From: Pseudomonadota bacterium
Lineage (GTDB): Bacteria > Pseudomonadota > Alphaproteobacteria > Caulobacterales > Caulobacteraceae
Direction: 5' to 3'
DNA length: 21,516 bases
NCBI GenBank assembly: GCA_023436945.1
Contig: JAEZHG010000178.1
Location: 1 to 21,516, forward strand
Shown here: positions 7,105 through 15,934 of the stretch, piece after piece
Position numbering within the stretch: the first letter of the stretch is position 1
Layout of the letters: each line of letters starts with the position of its first letter
The notes under the pieces: generated by a model
What the model saw: the letters and a program-made list of their open reading frames with translations, nothing else
Told to the model about the DNA's origin: nothing
Database searches by the model: none
Translations under genes and position numbers: made by a program

Positions 7105-8702
7105 CTCCGTCCTTACTCGAACACCTCATCATCCTGCCGATCCTGCTGCCCCTGATTGCAGCAGCCTTCATGCTTTTGCTGAAGGAGCAGCGCTATAGAA
7201 CCAAGGCCTTCCTGAGCCTCAGCATCTGCGCCACCCTTTTGGGCGTTGCCCTGCTGTTGCTGCAGGAAGCGACAGTTGGTGGCTCGGGCGGTGGCGATAC
7301 CGCCCGCACCTATAGCCTCGGCGACTGGTCCGCGCCCTTCGGCATCATCCTTGTGGCCGACCGCCTCTCCACCCTGATGCTGGCTCTGATCGCTGTCGTT
7401 TCGGCGGCGGGCCTGATCTTCGCGCTGGCACGGTGGGACCGCGCTGGTCCGCGTTTCCACGCCCTCTATCTGTTGCTGATGATGGGTGTGAACGGCGCGG
7501 TTCTGACGGGTGACCTGTTCAACCTGTTCGTCTTCTTCGAGGTGATGCTGGCCGCATCATACGGCCTTCTGCTGCACGGCTCGGGCGAGAAGCGCGTGCG
7601 TGCGGGTTTGGGCTATGTGGCCATCAACCTGACGGCTTCGATGTTCTTCCTGATCGGCGTGGCGCTGATCTATGGCACGGTCGGTGCGCTGAATATGGCC
7701 GACCTCTCGGCCCGTGTGGCCTTCATTGATCCAGCCAACCGCGCCCTGTTCGAGGCGGGCTGCGCCATCCTCGGCATCGCCTTCCTGATCAAGGCCGCAG
7801 CTTGGCCTCTGGGCCTGTGGCTGCCGGGCGCCTATTCGGCAGCCAGTGCGCCTGTGGCCGCTGTCTTCACCCTGTTGTCCAAGGTCGGCGTCTATGTGCT
7901 GCTGCGCCTGTCGATGCTGATGTTCGGCCCCGACAGCGGTGACAGCGCAGGTTTTGGCCAGTCATGGCTGATGATCGCCGGCCTTGCCACTGTCGTCTTC
8001 GGTGCCGCCGGAATGATCGCCGCCACCCGTCTGGAACGCGTGATCGGCTATGCTGTCATGACCTCGTCGGGCACGGTTCTGGCCATCGTCGGCATGGGGC
8101 ACGCCCACGCCATCGGCGGCGCGCTGGTCTATATGGTGGCCTCGACACTGGCTTCGGGTGCCCTGTTCCTGATCGCCGAGATTCTGGCACGCGGTGACGA
8201 CAAGGCCGCCGATGCCGATGACGCCTTCTTCGACGATGAATATACAGACCCCTTCGCCGCCGACGATGTCGAAGAGGTAGGCCGCGTCATGCCCCGCTCG
8301 CTGGCCGTGCTGGGTGCTGCCTTTGTGGTGGCCGTACTGGTCGTGGCCTCCATGCCGCCGCTGGCAGGCTTTGTGGGCAAGCTGTCGATCTTCATCAACC
8401 TGCTGTCCGGCGATGGCGCATCCAAGGCCTCGACCTGGTGGGTGATCGGTATCCTGACCTTCTCTAGCTTTGCGGCCCTGATCTCGCTGGCCCGTATCGG
8501 CATCGACGGCTTCTGGAACCGTGATGAAGACAACGCCATTGTTGTGCGCAGCCCCGAGTTCGTCGCCATCGGCGGCCTTGTCATCGCCTGTATCTGGCTG
8601 ACCATCGGTGGCGGTGCCGCGCTCGGCTTTGCCGACCATACCGGTGAATGGCTGGCCCGTCCGGCTGACTATGTCGCCGCCGTCCTGAAGGGAGCGAACT
8701 GA
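7101..8702 (+). CDS. mrpD: Mrp antiporter subunit D
   Basis: This 533-residue protein is homologous to NuoM/NuoN-type antiporter-like subunits. Conserved buried residues are in place: E147 (FNLFVFFEVML), K231 (FLIKAAAWPLGLWLPGAY) and K261 (LLSKVGVYVLL). It pairs with MrpA to move protons and cations. An unusual acidic loop spans residues 366-392, with 13 Asp/Glu in 27 residues, between two membrane helices after LFLIAEILARG. The start overlaps the mrpC stop (ATGA) and its stop overlaps the mrpE ATG (TGATG), implying translational coupling. The membrane motif preceding the acidic loop (ALVYMVASTLASGALF) lacks the His/Lys pair common in NuoM-type proteins. Confidence 0.95.
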   Translation: MTPSLLEHLIILPILLPLIAAAFMLLLKEQRYRTKAFLSLSICATLLGVALLLLQEATVGGSGGGDTARTYSLGDWSAPFGIILVADRLSTLMLALIAVVSAAGLIFALARWDRAGPRFHALYLLLMMGVNGAVLTGDLFNLFVFFEVMLAASYGLLLHGSGEKRVRAGLGYVAINLTASMFFLIGVALIYGTVGALNMADLSARVAFIDPANRALFEAGCAILGIAFLIKAAAWPLGLWLPGAYSAASAPVAAVFTLLSKVGVYVLLRLSMLMFGPDSGDSAGFGQSWLMIAGLATVVFGAAGMIAATRLERVIGYAVMTSSGTVLAIVGMGHAHAIGGALVYMVASTLASGALFLIAEILARGDDKAADADDAFFDDEYTDPFAADDVEEVGRVMPRSLAVLGAAFVVAVLVVASMPPLAGFVGKLSIFINLLSGDGASKASTWWVIGILTFSSFAALISLARIGIDGFWNRDEDNAIVVRSPEFVAIGGLVIACIWLTIGGGAALGFADHTGEWLARPADYVAAVLKGAN

Positions 8703-9202
8703 TGACGCGCATCTTCTACGCCATCATCCCGCACCCTATCCTGTCGGTCGCGCTGTTCGTTGTCTGGCTGCTGATGAACTCGCCGTTCGGTGCGGGTTCT
8801 GTGGTCATTGCCTTGATCGTCGGCCTGTTGGTCCCGCATGTCATGCGCGCCATGACGCCCGAGCGCGTTCGAATCCGTAACCCCATGGCCATTCTTCGCC
8901 TGTCGGGTCACGTGATCCACGATGCTCTACAGTCGAACTTCAAGGTTCTGATGCTGATCCTCGGCCACCGCAAGCGCGAGAGGAAGTCGGGCTTCGTGCG
9001 CGTCCCCCTGTCGCTCAGCAGCCGTTACGGCCTTGCCGCCCTTGCGATCATCATTACCAGCACCCCCGGAACCCTGTGGGTCCAGTACGACCGCTACAAG
9101 CGCGTCCTGCTGCTACACGTGCTGGACCTGACCGACGATCAGGACTGGCCTGCCATCATCAAAGACCGATATGAATCCCTTCTGATGGAGATCTTCCCGT
9201 GA
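8702..9202 (+). CDS. mrpE: Mrp antiporter subunit E
   Basis: The 166-residue MrpE/PhaE/MnhE protein has two N-terminal membrane helices followed by a cytoplasmic alpha/beta portion. Family features seen are the GHVIHDALQSNFKV segment, TSTPGTLWVQYD and the LLHVLDL strand near the C-terminus. MrpE is an accessory subunit needed for normal antiport activity or assembly. Its ATG overlaps the mrpD stop with AGGGAG in front. It ends with a GTGA overlap onto mrpF. Confidence 0.93.
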   Translation: MTRIFYAIIPHPILSVALFVVWLLMNSPFGAGSVVIALIVGLLVPHVMRAMTPERVRIRNPMAILRLSGHVIHDALQSNFKVLMLILGHRKRERKSGFVRVPLSLSSRYGLAALAIIITSTPGTLWVQYDRYKRVLLLHVLDLTDDQDWPAIIKDRYESLLMEIFP

Positions 9203-9498
9203 TCCTCTCCTCCATCACACCCGCGACCTTCTATTTCTGGGGCCTTGGTCTGGCGCAGGTCATACTGGCGGCCTCCATGGTCATGTCGGCCTACCGCATC
9301 TGGCAGGGACCGCGCGCACAGGACCGCGTTCTGGGTGTCGACAGTCTCTATATGAACGCCATGCTGCTGATGCTGGTGCATGGTCTGCGCACCAATCTGA
9401 TGGCCTATTTCGAGGCCGCACTGGTGATCGCCATCATCGGCTTTGCCTCGACGGTCGCACTGGCCAAATTCCTCATGCGCGGCGAGGTGATTGAATGA
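9199..9498 (+). CDS. mrpF: Mrp antiporter subunit F (GTG start)
   Basis: This 99-residue protein has three membrane helices and the family's RIWQGPRAQDRVLGVDSLYM segment, in which the conserved Arg and Asp residues lie on the first cytoplasmic loop and second helix. GTG at 9199 is the start: GGAG lies at 9187-9190, 8 nt before it, and it overlaps the mrpE stop by 4 nt. MrpF sits at the E-F-G side of the complex. Its stop overlaps the mrpG ATG (ATGA). Length is normal for the family. Confidence 0.93.
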   Translation: MILSSITPATFYFWGLGLAQVILAASMVMSAYRIWQGPRAQDRVLGVDSLYMNAMLLMLVHGLRTNLMAYFEAALVIAIIGFASTVALAKFLMRGEVIE

Positions 9499-9851
9499 AC
9501 GCGATGCCTGAAACCATCTCCACCCTGCCCGTCTGGGCGGCCTATCTGATCCCCGTTCTGGCGATCCTTGGCGCGGGTGTGACCTTGCTGGGCTCCATGG
9601 GTCTGGTGTCGTTCAAGAACTTCTATGAACGCGTCCATGCCCCGACCCTCGGCTCGACGCTGGGCATGACCCTGATCGTGGTCGCCAGCGTCTTCTTCTA
9701 CAGCCTCCTTGAGGGCCGCCTGACGCTGAAGCCCATGTTGATCGGCATGTTCCTGACCGTCACCACGCCTGTCACCCTCGTCATCCTCGCCCGCGCCGCC
9801 ATCTATCGTGACCGCGTAGAGGACAACGACGTCCCCGGCGACGACTACTGA
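9495..9851 (+). CDS. mrpG: Mrp antiporter subunit G
   Basis: This 118-residue protein ends the operon. It has three membrane helices and the signature GLVSFKNFYERVHAPTLGST, matching the conserved RxHAPT motif of MrpG/PhaG/MnhG. Its ATG overlaps the mrpF stop, with GAGGTG at 9484-9489 as ribosome site. A perfect-stem terminator follows 25 nt after the stop, so mrpAB-C-D-E-F-G is a complete, self-contained transcription unit. Confidence 0.94.
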   Translation: MNAMPETISTLPVWAAYLIPVLAILGAGVTLLGSMGLVSFKNFYERVHAPTLGSTLGMTLIVVASVFFYSLLEGRLTLKPMLIGMFLTVTTPVTLVILARAAIYRDRVEDNDVPGDDY

Positions 9852-9875
9852 CCTTCAGGTCCACCCCAATAAAAT

Positions 9876-9910
9876 ACAGGCCGCAGAGACATCTCTGCGG
9901 CCTGTTTCTT
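9876..9910. terminator. Strong terminator shared by mrpG and the convergent dipeptidase gene
   Basis: ACAGGCCGCAGAG (9876-9888) pairs with CTCTGCGGCCTGT (9893-9905) in a 13-bp uninterrupted stem around an ACAT loop. TTTCTTT follows on the + strand, and the flank AATAAAAT (9869-9875) gives T-rich sequence on the - strand. It lies between convergent stops at 9851 and 9926. Confidence 0.88.
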
Positions 9911-9925
9911 TAGGTCATCAGGTCT

Positions 9926-11164
9926 TCAGACCACGCGTGCATTCTGGGCCGTTCGCAGCGCCCTCAGGAAGTTGCCGCCCCAGATGTTGGATATCTGGCC
10001 TGCGCTATATCCCCGCCGCAGAAGCTCCGCCGTCACAGCGCGTGAGTCAGCCGCAGAGTTATAGCCTTCCACGCCGGCACCATGGTCAAAGTCGGTACCG
10101 ATTCCGACGTGCTCCACCCCGATCCGCTTTGCGATATAGTCGATGTGATCGACATAGTCGCTGACGGTCGCTCGCGGCTGGACGGCGGCCAGCTCATCCA
10201 GAAACGCCTGCTGCCTGTCGGCGGGCAGGGTTCCATAGTTGTCGTTGCCCGCATTGAACTCCGCTGAAAGACCATAGGCCACCCGCACAGGCCGGATGCG
10301 GGCCTTGGCCGCCTCGTCCAGCTTGACGATATAGGTGTTGAACGGCGTCACCTGCACCACCCCGCCGTTGGCCTTGATGGCATCCAGCTCCGCATCCGAC
10401 AGGCTGCGCGTATGCTCACGCAGTCCCCTCGCATTGGAGTGTGTTGCCACCACCGGAACCCGGCTGAGCTCCAGTGTCTGAAGCAACGCATCGCTCGACA
10501 GTTGCGACACGTCGATCAGCACGCCCTTACGGTTCAGTCTCCCGACTGCCTCGCGCCCGACAGATGACAGCCCGCCGTGCAGGGCCACAGGTTCACCCTG
10601 AGACGGGCGTGATGAATCCGACCAGCTGTTGTGGCCTGCATGATTGAAAGCAAACACCCGCACACCCTCCTCATAGAGGCTATCGATCGCGCCCAGGTCA
10701 TCGCCCAGCGCCCGTGCATTTTGGAAAGACAGGATGACGGCGGTCTGGCCGTCGCGTTCGGCCTTGGCGACCTCGTCGGCAGTGCGGGCAATCACCAGCT
10801 TGCCGTTGGATGCCGCCACGCGGGAATGAACCTCGGCCAGCTTGGCTTCGATCTCGGCCCGCGCCTCGGCGATACCGGCCGCATCATTGCCGCCCGGCCC
10901 GACCGCCAGCGACAGAACCACCGCATCCACCGCGCCTGCCTGTAGCTTGTCCAGACTGACCCGCGACGTGCCGTCCGGCAGATAGTATCGGCGCGGTGTT
11001 CCCTCGATCAGAACATCGGCATGACCATCCAGCACAAGTGCGCTACGGTGAACCTCTTCCACCTCGGCAGCCGAGGGCGTTGGATGTGTTCCCGCAAAGG
11101 CCATTCCCGTTACGAGCGGGAGACAAAGGGCCGATGCCGCTGCGGTCGTCCAAAGGCGTTTCAT
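9926..11164 (-). CDS. Secreted M19 (renal/membrane dipeptidase family) peptidase-like protein
   Basis: The ATG at 11164 (or the adjacent one at 11167) follows a GGAG site and gives 412 residues; an upstream in-frame TTG at 11203 is unlikely. Residues 1-25 form a signal peptide ending near MAFAG, so the product is periplasmic or exported. The M19 fold is clear: the first zinc pair H48/D50 in LDGHADV, VATHSNARGLREH with H242, and GIGTDFDHG with D358. Two ligand positions differ from the classic enzyme: the bridging Glu is Gln148 (SFQNARALG) and the next His is Gln221 (IDVSQLS). Family members hydrolyse dipeptides, often with tolerance for D-residues. Here the metal site may bind differently, or this may be a subfamily with other chemistry. 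It is divergent from the ABC/aminopeptidase operon. Confidence 0.85.
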   Translation of the reverse strand: MKRLWTTAAASALCLPLVTGMAFAGTHPTPSAAEVEEVHRSALVLDGHADVLIEGTPRRYYLPDGTSRVSLDKLQAGAVDAVVLSLAVGPGGNDAAGIAEARAEIEAKLAEVHSRVAASNGKLVIARTADEVAKAERDGQTAVILSFQNARALGDDLGAIDSLYEEGVRVFAFNHAGHNSWSDSSRPSQGEPVALHGGLSSVGREAVGRLNRKGVLIDVSQLSSDALLQTLELSRVPVVATHSNARGLREHTRSLSDAELDAIKANGGVVQVTPFNTYIVKLDEAAKARIRPVRVAYGLSAEFNAGNDNYGTLPADRQQAFLDELAAVQPRATVSDYVDHIDYIAKRIGVEHVGIGTDFDHGAGVEGYNSAADSRAVTAELLRRGYSAGQISNIWGGNFLRALRTAQNARVV

Positions 11165-11226
11165 CATTTGTCTCCATCTCTCGGGTTTGGGTTGAGCCAC
11201 CAAGAGACGTGAAACATCAGATTACG

Positions 11227-11246
11227 AACAGCCAAATTAGGCTGTT
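11227..11246. promoter_or_regulatory. Inverted repeat in the divergent region between dipeptidase and ABC genes
   Basis: AACAGCC-AAATTA-GGCTGTT is a perfect 7-bp inverted repeat with a 6-nt centre. It lies 63 nt upstream of the dipeptidase start and about 183 nt upstream of the ABC ATPase start, in a 265-nt intergenic region. A weaker pair, GCCTG (11277-11281) and CAGGC (11294-11298), lies nearby. It may be an operator or a leader hairpin. I see no confident promoter boxes in the rest of 11165-11429. Confidence 0.35.
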
Positions 11247-11429
11247 ATGATGTGTAGTTTATCTAAACGTTTTACCGCCTGCATGGCCTTAAACAGGCTT
11301 TCTATCCTTTCATCGGTTCAGTCATTCTAAAGCGTACAGGTGTCGCTTAGATTCCTTACCGAACGTTCACTTGAATATCATCGGCTCAGGAAGTGTTTTA
11401 GCCACAAAGCTATTCCCCGAGGAAAATCC

Positions 11430-12317
11430 ATGCTCACCATCTCAAACCTTAGCCACATCTATGCCAACGGCACACGAGCACTGGACAATGTGAATCTCGA
11501 AATCCCGCGCGGTATGTTTGGCCTTCTCGGCCCGAACGGTGCGGGCAAATCGACCCTGATGCGCACCATCGCGACCCTTCAGGCCCCCACCTCCGGCAGC
11601 ATCCAGTTCGGCGACATCGATATCATCAAGGAGCCGGAGCTTCTGCGCCGCACCCTTGGCTATCTGCCGCAGGACTTCGGCGTTTACCCGCGCGTCTCGG
11701 CCTATGACATGCTGGACCACATGGCGATCCTGAAGGGTGTGACCGGCGCGAAAGAGCGCAAGGACACCGTCGAGACCCTGCTCAATCAGGTCAATCTATG
11801 GGGCGTCCGCAAGAAGGCCATCGCCGGCTTCTCGGGCGGCATGCGCCAGCGCTTCGGCATTGCACAGGCCCTGATCGGCAACCCGCGCCTGATCATCGTC
11901 GACGAGCCGACCGCCGGCCTCGACCCTGAAGAGCGCAACCGCTTCCTGAACCTGCTGGCCGAGATCGGCGAGAACGTGGTCATCATCCTGTCGACCCACA
12001 TCGTGGAAGACGTCGCCGACCTGTGCCCGCGCATGGCGGTTCTGGCCGGTGGCCGTATCCAGCTTGAAGGCGCACCGCTCGAACTGATCGACAGCCTGAA
12101 GGGCCGCGTCTGGCGCACCACCATCGACAAGGACCAACTCGAAGACTACCGCGCCCGCTTCGACGTCATTTCGACCCGCCTGTTCGCTGGCCGCACGGTC
12201 ATCCACGTCCAGTCCGACGACAAGCCTGCCGAAGGGTTCGAGCCCGTCTCCGGCAACCTTGAAGACGTCTATTTCTCGACGCTCAGCGCCTCGCGCCGCG
12301 TTGCAGACGCCGCCTAA
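11430..12317 (+). CDS. ABC transporter ATP-binding protein
   Basis: ATG at 11430 with GAGGAA about 7 nt upstream gives 295 residues. The frame is open back to 11340, but the fold begins at MLTISNLSHIY. Nucleotide-binding motifs are complete: Walker A GPNGAGKST (34-42), Q-loop Gln81, signature SGGMRQ (135-140), Walker B LIIVDEPTAGLD (154-165) and switch His190 (LSTHIVED). The C-terminal 80 residues form a beta-rich accessory part typical of ABC-2 exporter ATPases. It is followed after 14 nt by the permease/aminopeptidase fusion, so this subunit drives that membrane protein. The cargo is unknown. Confidence 0.93.
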   Translation: MLTISNLSHIYANGTRALDNVNLEIPRGMFGLLGPNGAGKSTLMRTIATLQAPTSGSIQFGDIDIIKEPELLRRTLGYLPQDFGVYPRVSAYDMLDHMAILKGVTGAKERKDTVETLLNQVNLWGVRKKAIAGFSGGMRQRFGIAQALIGNPRLIIVDEPTAGLDPEERNRFLNLLAEIGENVVIILSTHIVEDVADLCPRMAVLAGGRIQLEGAPLELIDSLKGRVWRTTIDKDQLEDYRARFDVISTRLFAGRTVIHVQSDDKPAEGFEPVSGNLEDVYFSTLSASRRVADAA

Positions 12318-12331
12318 GGGAGACATCGACA

Positions 12332-15300
12332 ATGCTCGCCCGCATCGCGGCCTTCGAGGTCCGCTACCAGTTAAAACAGCCAGCCTTCTGGGTCGTCAGC
12401 GCCATGTTCGGCCTGATGGGCTTTGGCATCATGGCAGCCAGCGACAACATCTCCATCGGCGGCTCCGGTGGCAATGTGTTCGTCAACTCACCCGTCACGC
12501 TGATGATGGCCAATATGGCCTTCAGCGTGTTCTTCATGTTCGCGTCTGCGGCCATCGTCGCAAACTCTGTCGCGCGTGATTCCACCAGCGGCTTCGGCCC
12601 GCTGATCTATTCCACGCCGGTTACGCGCCTGTCCTATATTCTGGGACGCTTCTTCGGCTCGTTCATCGTTGTGGCGCTGGCCTTCCTGAGCGTGACCATC
12701 GGCATGATCCTAGGCACGATGATGCCGTGGATCGATCAGGAAACCCTCGGGGCCTTCCAGGCAAACCACTACCTTTATGCCTATGCGGTCTATGGCCTGC
12801 CGAACATCTTCTTCGCCTCGGCGATCCTGTTCGCACTGGCCAGTATGACCCGTTCGATGATGGCCTGCTATGTGGGCGTTATCGGCCTTCTGGCGCTCTA
12901 TTTCGTGACCACCGGCACCCTGATGGCCAAGCCGGAAATGCGCGAACTGGCCGCGTGGCTCGACCCGTTCGGTGCCAGCACCCTGTCGCAGGTCACCCGC
13001 TACTGGACGCCCGAAGAATCCAACACCCGCCTTCCTGAACTGGCAGGCGTACTTCTCGGCAACCGCCTGATCTGGTCCGCCGTCGGTATTGGCTTCCTCG
13101 GTCTGGCCCTGACCCTGTTCAATCGAGGTGCCCGCGGCACGCAGGAAAAGAAGCTCGCCAAACTGAACCGCAAGTCGGCCAAGGCAAAGGCCGCTCCGGC
13201 CGCGCGCCCGCTGGCCAATCCGAAGTTCGGCCTTGGCACCTCGCTTCAGCAGCTTTGGGCTCGCACGCGCTTTGAAATGCGCCTGATCTTCAAGAGCCCG
13301 GCCTATCTGATCCTGATCGCGTTCGGCTTCTTCATGGCCTTCATGTCTCTGCTCATGGGCGGCGAGATGTACGGCGTGAAAACCTATCCGGCGACCCGCG
13401 ACGTCATCCAGACGCTACAGGGCGCTTTCAGCCTGATCACCATTGTCATCGCCATCTACTATTCGGGCGAACTGGTCTGGCGCGATCAGGACCGCAAGAT
13501 CAACGAGATCGTCGACTCCTCCTCGGCGGCCGACTGGACCTTTGTGGTGCCCAAGGCTCTGGGCCTATCGCTGGTACTGATCTCGACCCTACTGATCTCG
13601 GTTCTGGCCGGTGTCATCAGCCAGACGGTCAAGGGCTGGTACGATTATGAGTTCGGCAAATACCTGCTGTGGTTCGTCCTGCCTGACAGCTACGATTTCA
13701 TCCTGCTGGCGATCCTGTCGATCTTCGTACAGGCCATGTCCCCGAACCGCTTCGTCGGCTGGGCGATCATGGTGGTCTATATCATCGCTACCATCGTCGC
13801 GAACTCGCTGGGTCTCGACCACTATCTCTACAACTTCGGTGCCACGCCCAGCATTCCGCTGTCTGACCTGAATGGCACAGCAGGGCTGGCCGGCCTCAAG
13901 CTGATCCCGAATGCCTATTGGGGCAGCTTCTGCGTCATCCTTCTGGTGCTGACCTTCGCCATGTGGCGTCGCGGAGCCGAGACCCGCTACAAGCCGCGCT
14001 TCGCCCGCGTGCCGGAACGTCTCAAGGGTCCGGCTGGCATCATCGGTGCCGTGGCCGCCATTACCTTCGTCGGCTTCGGTGCCATGGTCTATGTGAACAC
14101 CAACGTCTGGAACATCTACGAGACCAAGAAGGCCGCAGAGGCCCGTATGGCCGACCGCGAGAAACAGCTTCTCGCCTTCGAGAACCTGCCCATGCCGGCG
14201 GTTACCGATGTGAAGCTGGACGTGGCCCTGTTCCCGGAAGATCGACGCATGGAAGCCACCGGCTCCTATGTCATCGAGAACAAGACGGACGCTCCCCTGC
14301 CCGCCATCCATCTGCAATGGCCGCGCGTCACCCAGATGCTCGAACTGGAGGTCGAAGGAGCCAAGCTTGAGAAGGAATGGAAACAGCACACCTATCGTAT
14401 CTACCGTTTCGACACCCCGCTGCAGCCGGGCGAGAAGCGCACGATCAACTTCAAGACCACCTATGGCCAGCGCGGTTTCGGTAATGGCTATGTCATGACC
14501 GACATCGTCAGCAACGGTACCTTTGTGAACAACGGCACCTTTGCTCCGGCCATCGGCATGGACCGCAGCGGCCTGCTGTCCGACCGCGCCAAACGCCGCA
14601 AATTCGGTCTGGAACCGGAACTGCGCATGCGCGACCTGAACGACGCGTTCGGCCAGCAGAAGAACTACATCGGTGCCGATTGGGTGAACTCGGACGTCAC
14701 GGTTTCGACCGTGGCGGACCAGACCCCGATCGCACCGGGCTACAAGATGTCGGACGAGGTCAAGAATGGCCGCCGCATCGCGCGCTTTGTCTCGGACGCC
14801 CCGATCCTACACTTCTTCTCGGTGCAGTCGGCCCGCTACGAGCTGGCGCAAAAGACCCACAACGGCATCTCGCTGGAAGTCTATCACCACCCCACGCACG
14901 GTGTTCATGCCCCGCGCATGCTGACCGCACTGGAAAAGAGCCTCGACTACTTCCAGTCGGCCTTCGGTCCCTACCAGTTCCGTCAGGCCCGTATCATCGA
15001 GTTCCCAGGCTACTCCTCGTTCGCGCAGGCCTTTGCGAACACCATGCCCTATTCGGAAAGCATCGGCTTCAACGCCGACCTGAGTAAGCCCGATGCCGTG
15101 GACTATGTGACCTTCGTCACCGCCCACGAACTGGCGCACCAATGGTGGGCGCACCAGATCGTCGGCGCGAATGTTCAAGGTGCCACCACCCTGTCCGAGA
15201 CGCTGGCTGAATACTCGGCCCTGATGGTCATGGAGAAGATGTACGGTCAGGACCAGATCCGTCGCTTCCTGAAGTACGACCTCGACAACTATCTGCGCTC

Positions 15301-15913
15301 GCGCGGTGGCGAACGTCTGGGCGAGGCCACTCTGGAACGCGTGGAAGCCGGTCAGGGCTACATCCACTACCGTAAGGGCGGCCACGTGCTGTACCTGCTG
15401 CGTGACCAACTGGGCGAGGACGTGGTCAACCGCGCCCTGTCCAAGCTGTTGGCCGCGCACAAGTTCGGCAATGCGCCCTATCCGCGCTCGGTCGATCTGA
15501 TCGCAGCCCTGCGCGCCGAGGCCCCTGCCGACAAACAGGCCCTGATCACCGACGTGTTCGAAAAGATCGCCCTCTATGATCTGAAGGTCACCTCGGCCAC
15601 GGCCACCCAGCGTCCTGACGGCAAGTGGAATGTCACTGTCCAGATCGACGCCCGCAAACTCTATGCCGATGCCAAGGGCGTAGAGACCCCTGCGGCGCTG
15701 GAAGAGGAGATGGAAATCGGCCTGTTCAAGGCACAACCGGGCTACGGTGCCTTCAAGTCGGATGATGTGATCCTGCTGGAACGCCACAACATCCGCAGCG
15801 GCCCGCAGACGATCCGCCTGATCAGCAACACGAAGCCCGCCTTCGCCGGTGTTGATCCCTATACCCGCTGGATCGACCGCGACACGAGCGACAACGTCAA
15901 GGCTCTCGACTAA
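12332..15913 (+). CDS. ABC transporter permease fused to M1 family zinc aminopeptidase
   Basis: This 1193-residue fusion starts at the ATG at 12332 (GGGAGA upstream). Residues about 1-265 and 310-590 are two hydrophobic ABC-2-type blocks of roughly six helices each, separated by a Lys/Arg/Ala-rich linker (about 270-305). From about 620 onward it is soluble and M1-like: an N-terminal beta domain, then zinc motif HELAH at 932-936, the likely third ligand E956 in LSETLAEY, and Tyr1013 in HYRKGG, the transition-state tyrosine position. The zinc spacing is HEXXH-x19-E, one residue longer than the usual x18. No GxMEN exopeptidase motif is visible; E909 in PYSESIGF may replace it. The peptidase would face the periplasm if topology is standard. 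Related fusions are annotated in other Proteobacteria, without known function that I can cite. Confidence 0.92.
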   Translation: MLARIAAFEVRYQLKQPAFWVVSAMFGLMGFGIMAASDNISIGGSGGNVFVNSPVTLMMANMAFSVFFMFASAAIVANSVARDSTSGFGPLIYSTPVTRLSYILGRFFGSFIVVALAFLSVTIGMILGTMMPWIDQETLGAFQANHYLYAYAVYGLPNIFFASAILFALASMTRSMMACYVGVIGLLALYFVTTGTLMAKPEMRELAAWLDPFGASTLSQVTRYWTPEESNTRLPELAGVLLGNRLIWSAVGIGFLGLALTLFNRGARGTQEKKLAKLNRKSAKAKAAPAARPLANPKFGLGTSLQQLWARTRFEMRLIFKSPAYLILIAFGFFMAFMSLLMGGEMYGVKTYPATRDVIQTLQGAFSLITIVIAIYYSGELVWRDQDRKINEIVDSSSAADWTFVVPKALGLSLVLISTLLISVLAGVISQTVKGWYDYEFGKYLLWFVLPDSYDFILLAILSIFVQAMSPNRFVGWAIMVVYIIATIVANSLGLDHYLYNFGATPSIPLSDLNGTAGLAGLKLIPNAYWGSFCVILLVLTFAMWRRGAETRYKPRFARVPERLKGPAGIIGAVAAITFVGFGAMVYVNTNVWNIYETKKAAEARMADREKQLLAFENLPMPAVTDVKLDVALFPEDRRMEATGSYVIENKTDAPLPAIHLQWPRVTQMLELEVEGAKLEKEWKQHTYRIYRFDTPLQPGEKRTINFKTTYGQRGFGNGYVMTDIVSNGTFVNNGTFAPAIGMDRSGLLSDRAKRRKFGLEPELRMRDLNDAFGQQKNYIGADWVNSDVTVSTVADQTPIAPGYKMSDEVKNGRRIARFVSDAPILHFFSVQSARYELAQKTHNGISLEVYHHPTHGVHAPRMLTALEKSLDYFQSAFGPYQFRQARIIEFPGYSSFAQAFANTMPYSESIGFNADLSKPDAVDYVTFVTAHELAHQWWAHQIVGANVQGATTLSETLAEYSALMVMEKMYGQDQIRRFLKYDLDNYLRSRGGERLGEATLERVEAGQGYIHYRKGGHVLYLLRDQLGEDVVNRALSKLLAAHKFGNAPYPRSVDLIAALRAEAPADKQALITDVFEKIALYDLKVTSATATQRPDGKWNVTVQIDARKLYADAKGVETPAALEEEMEIGLFKAQPGYGAFKSDDVILLERHNIRSGPQTIRLISNTKPAFAGVDPYTRWIDRDTSDNVKALD

Positions 15914-15934
15914 AGAGCCCTAAAGACAAGACAG

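Noticed and set aside
11350..11354. GANTC (CcrM-type) sites before several genes, for example 1109-1113, 11350-11354 and 18188-18192
   Set aside because: Single sites of this length occur often by chance and no promoter boxes could be matched to them, so cell-cycle control is not supported.
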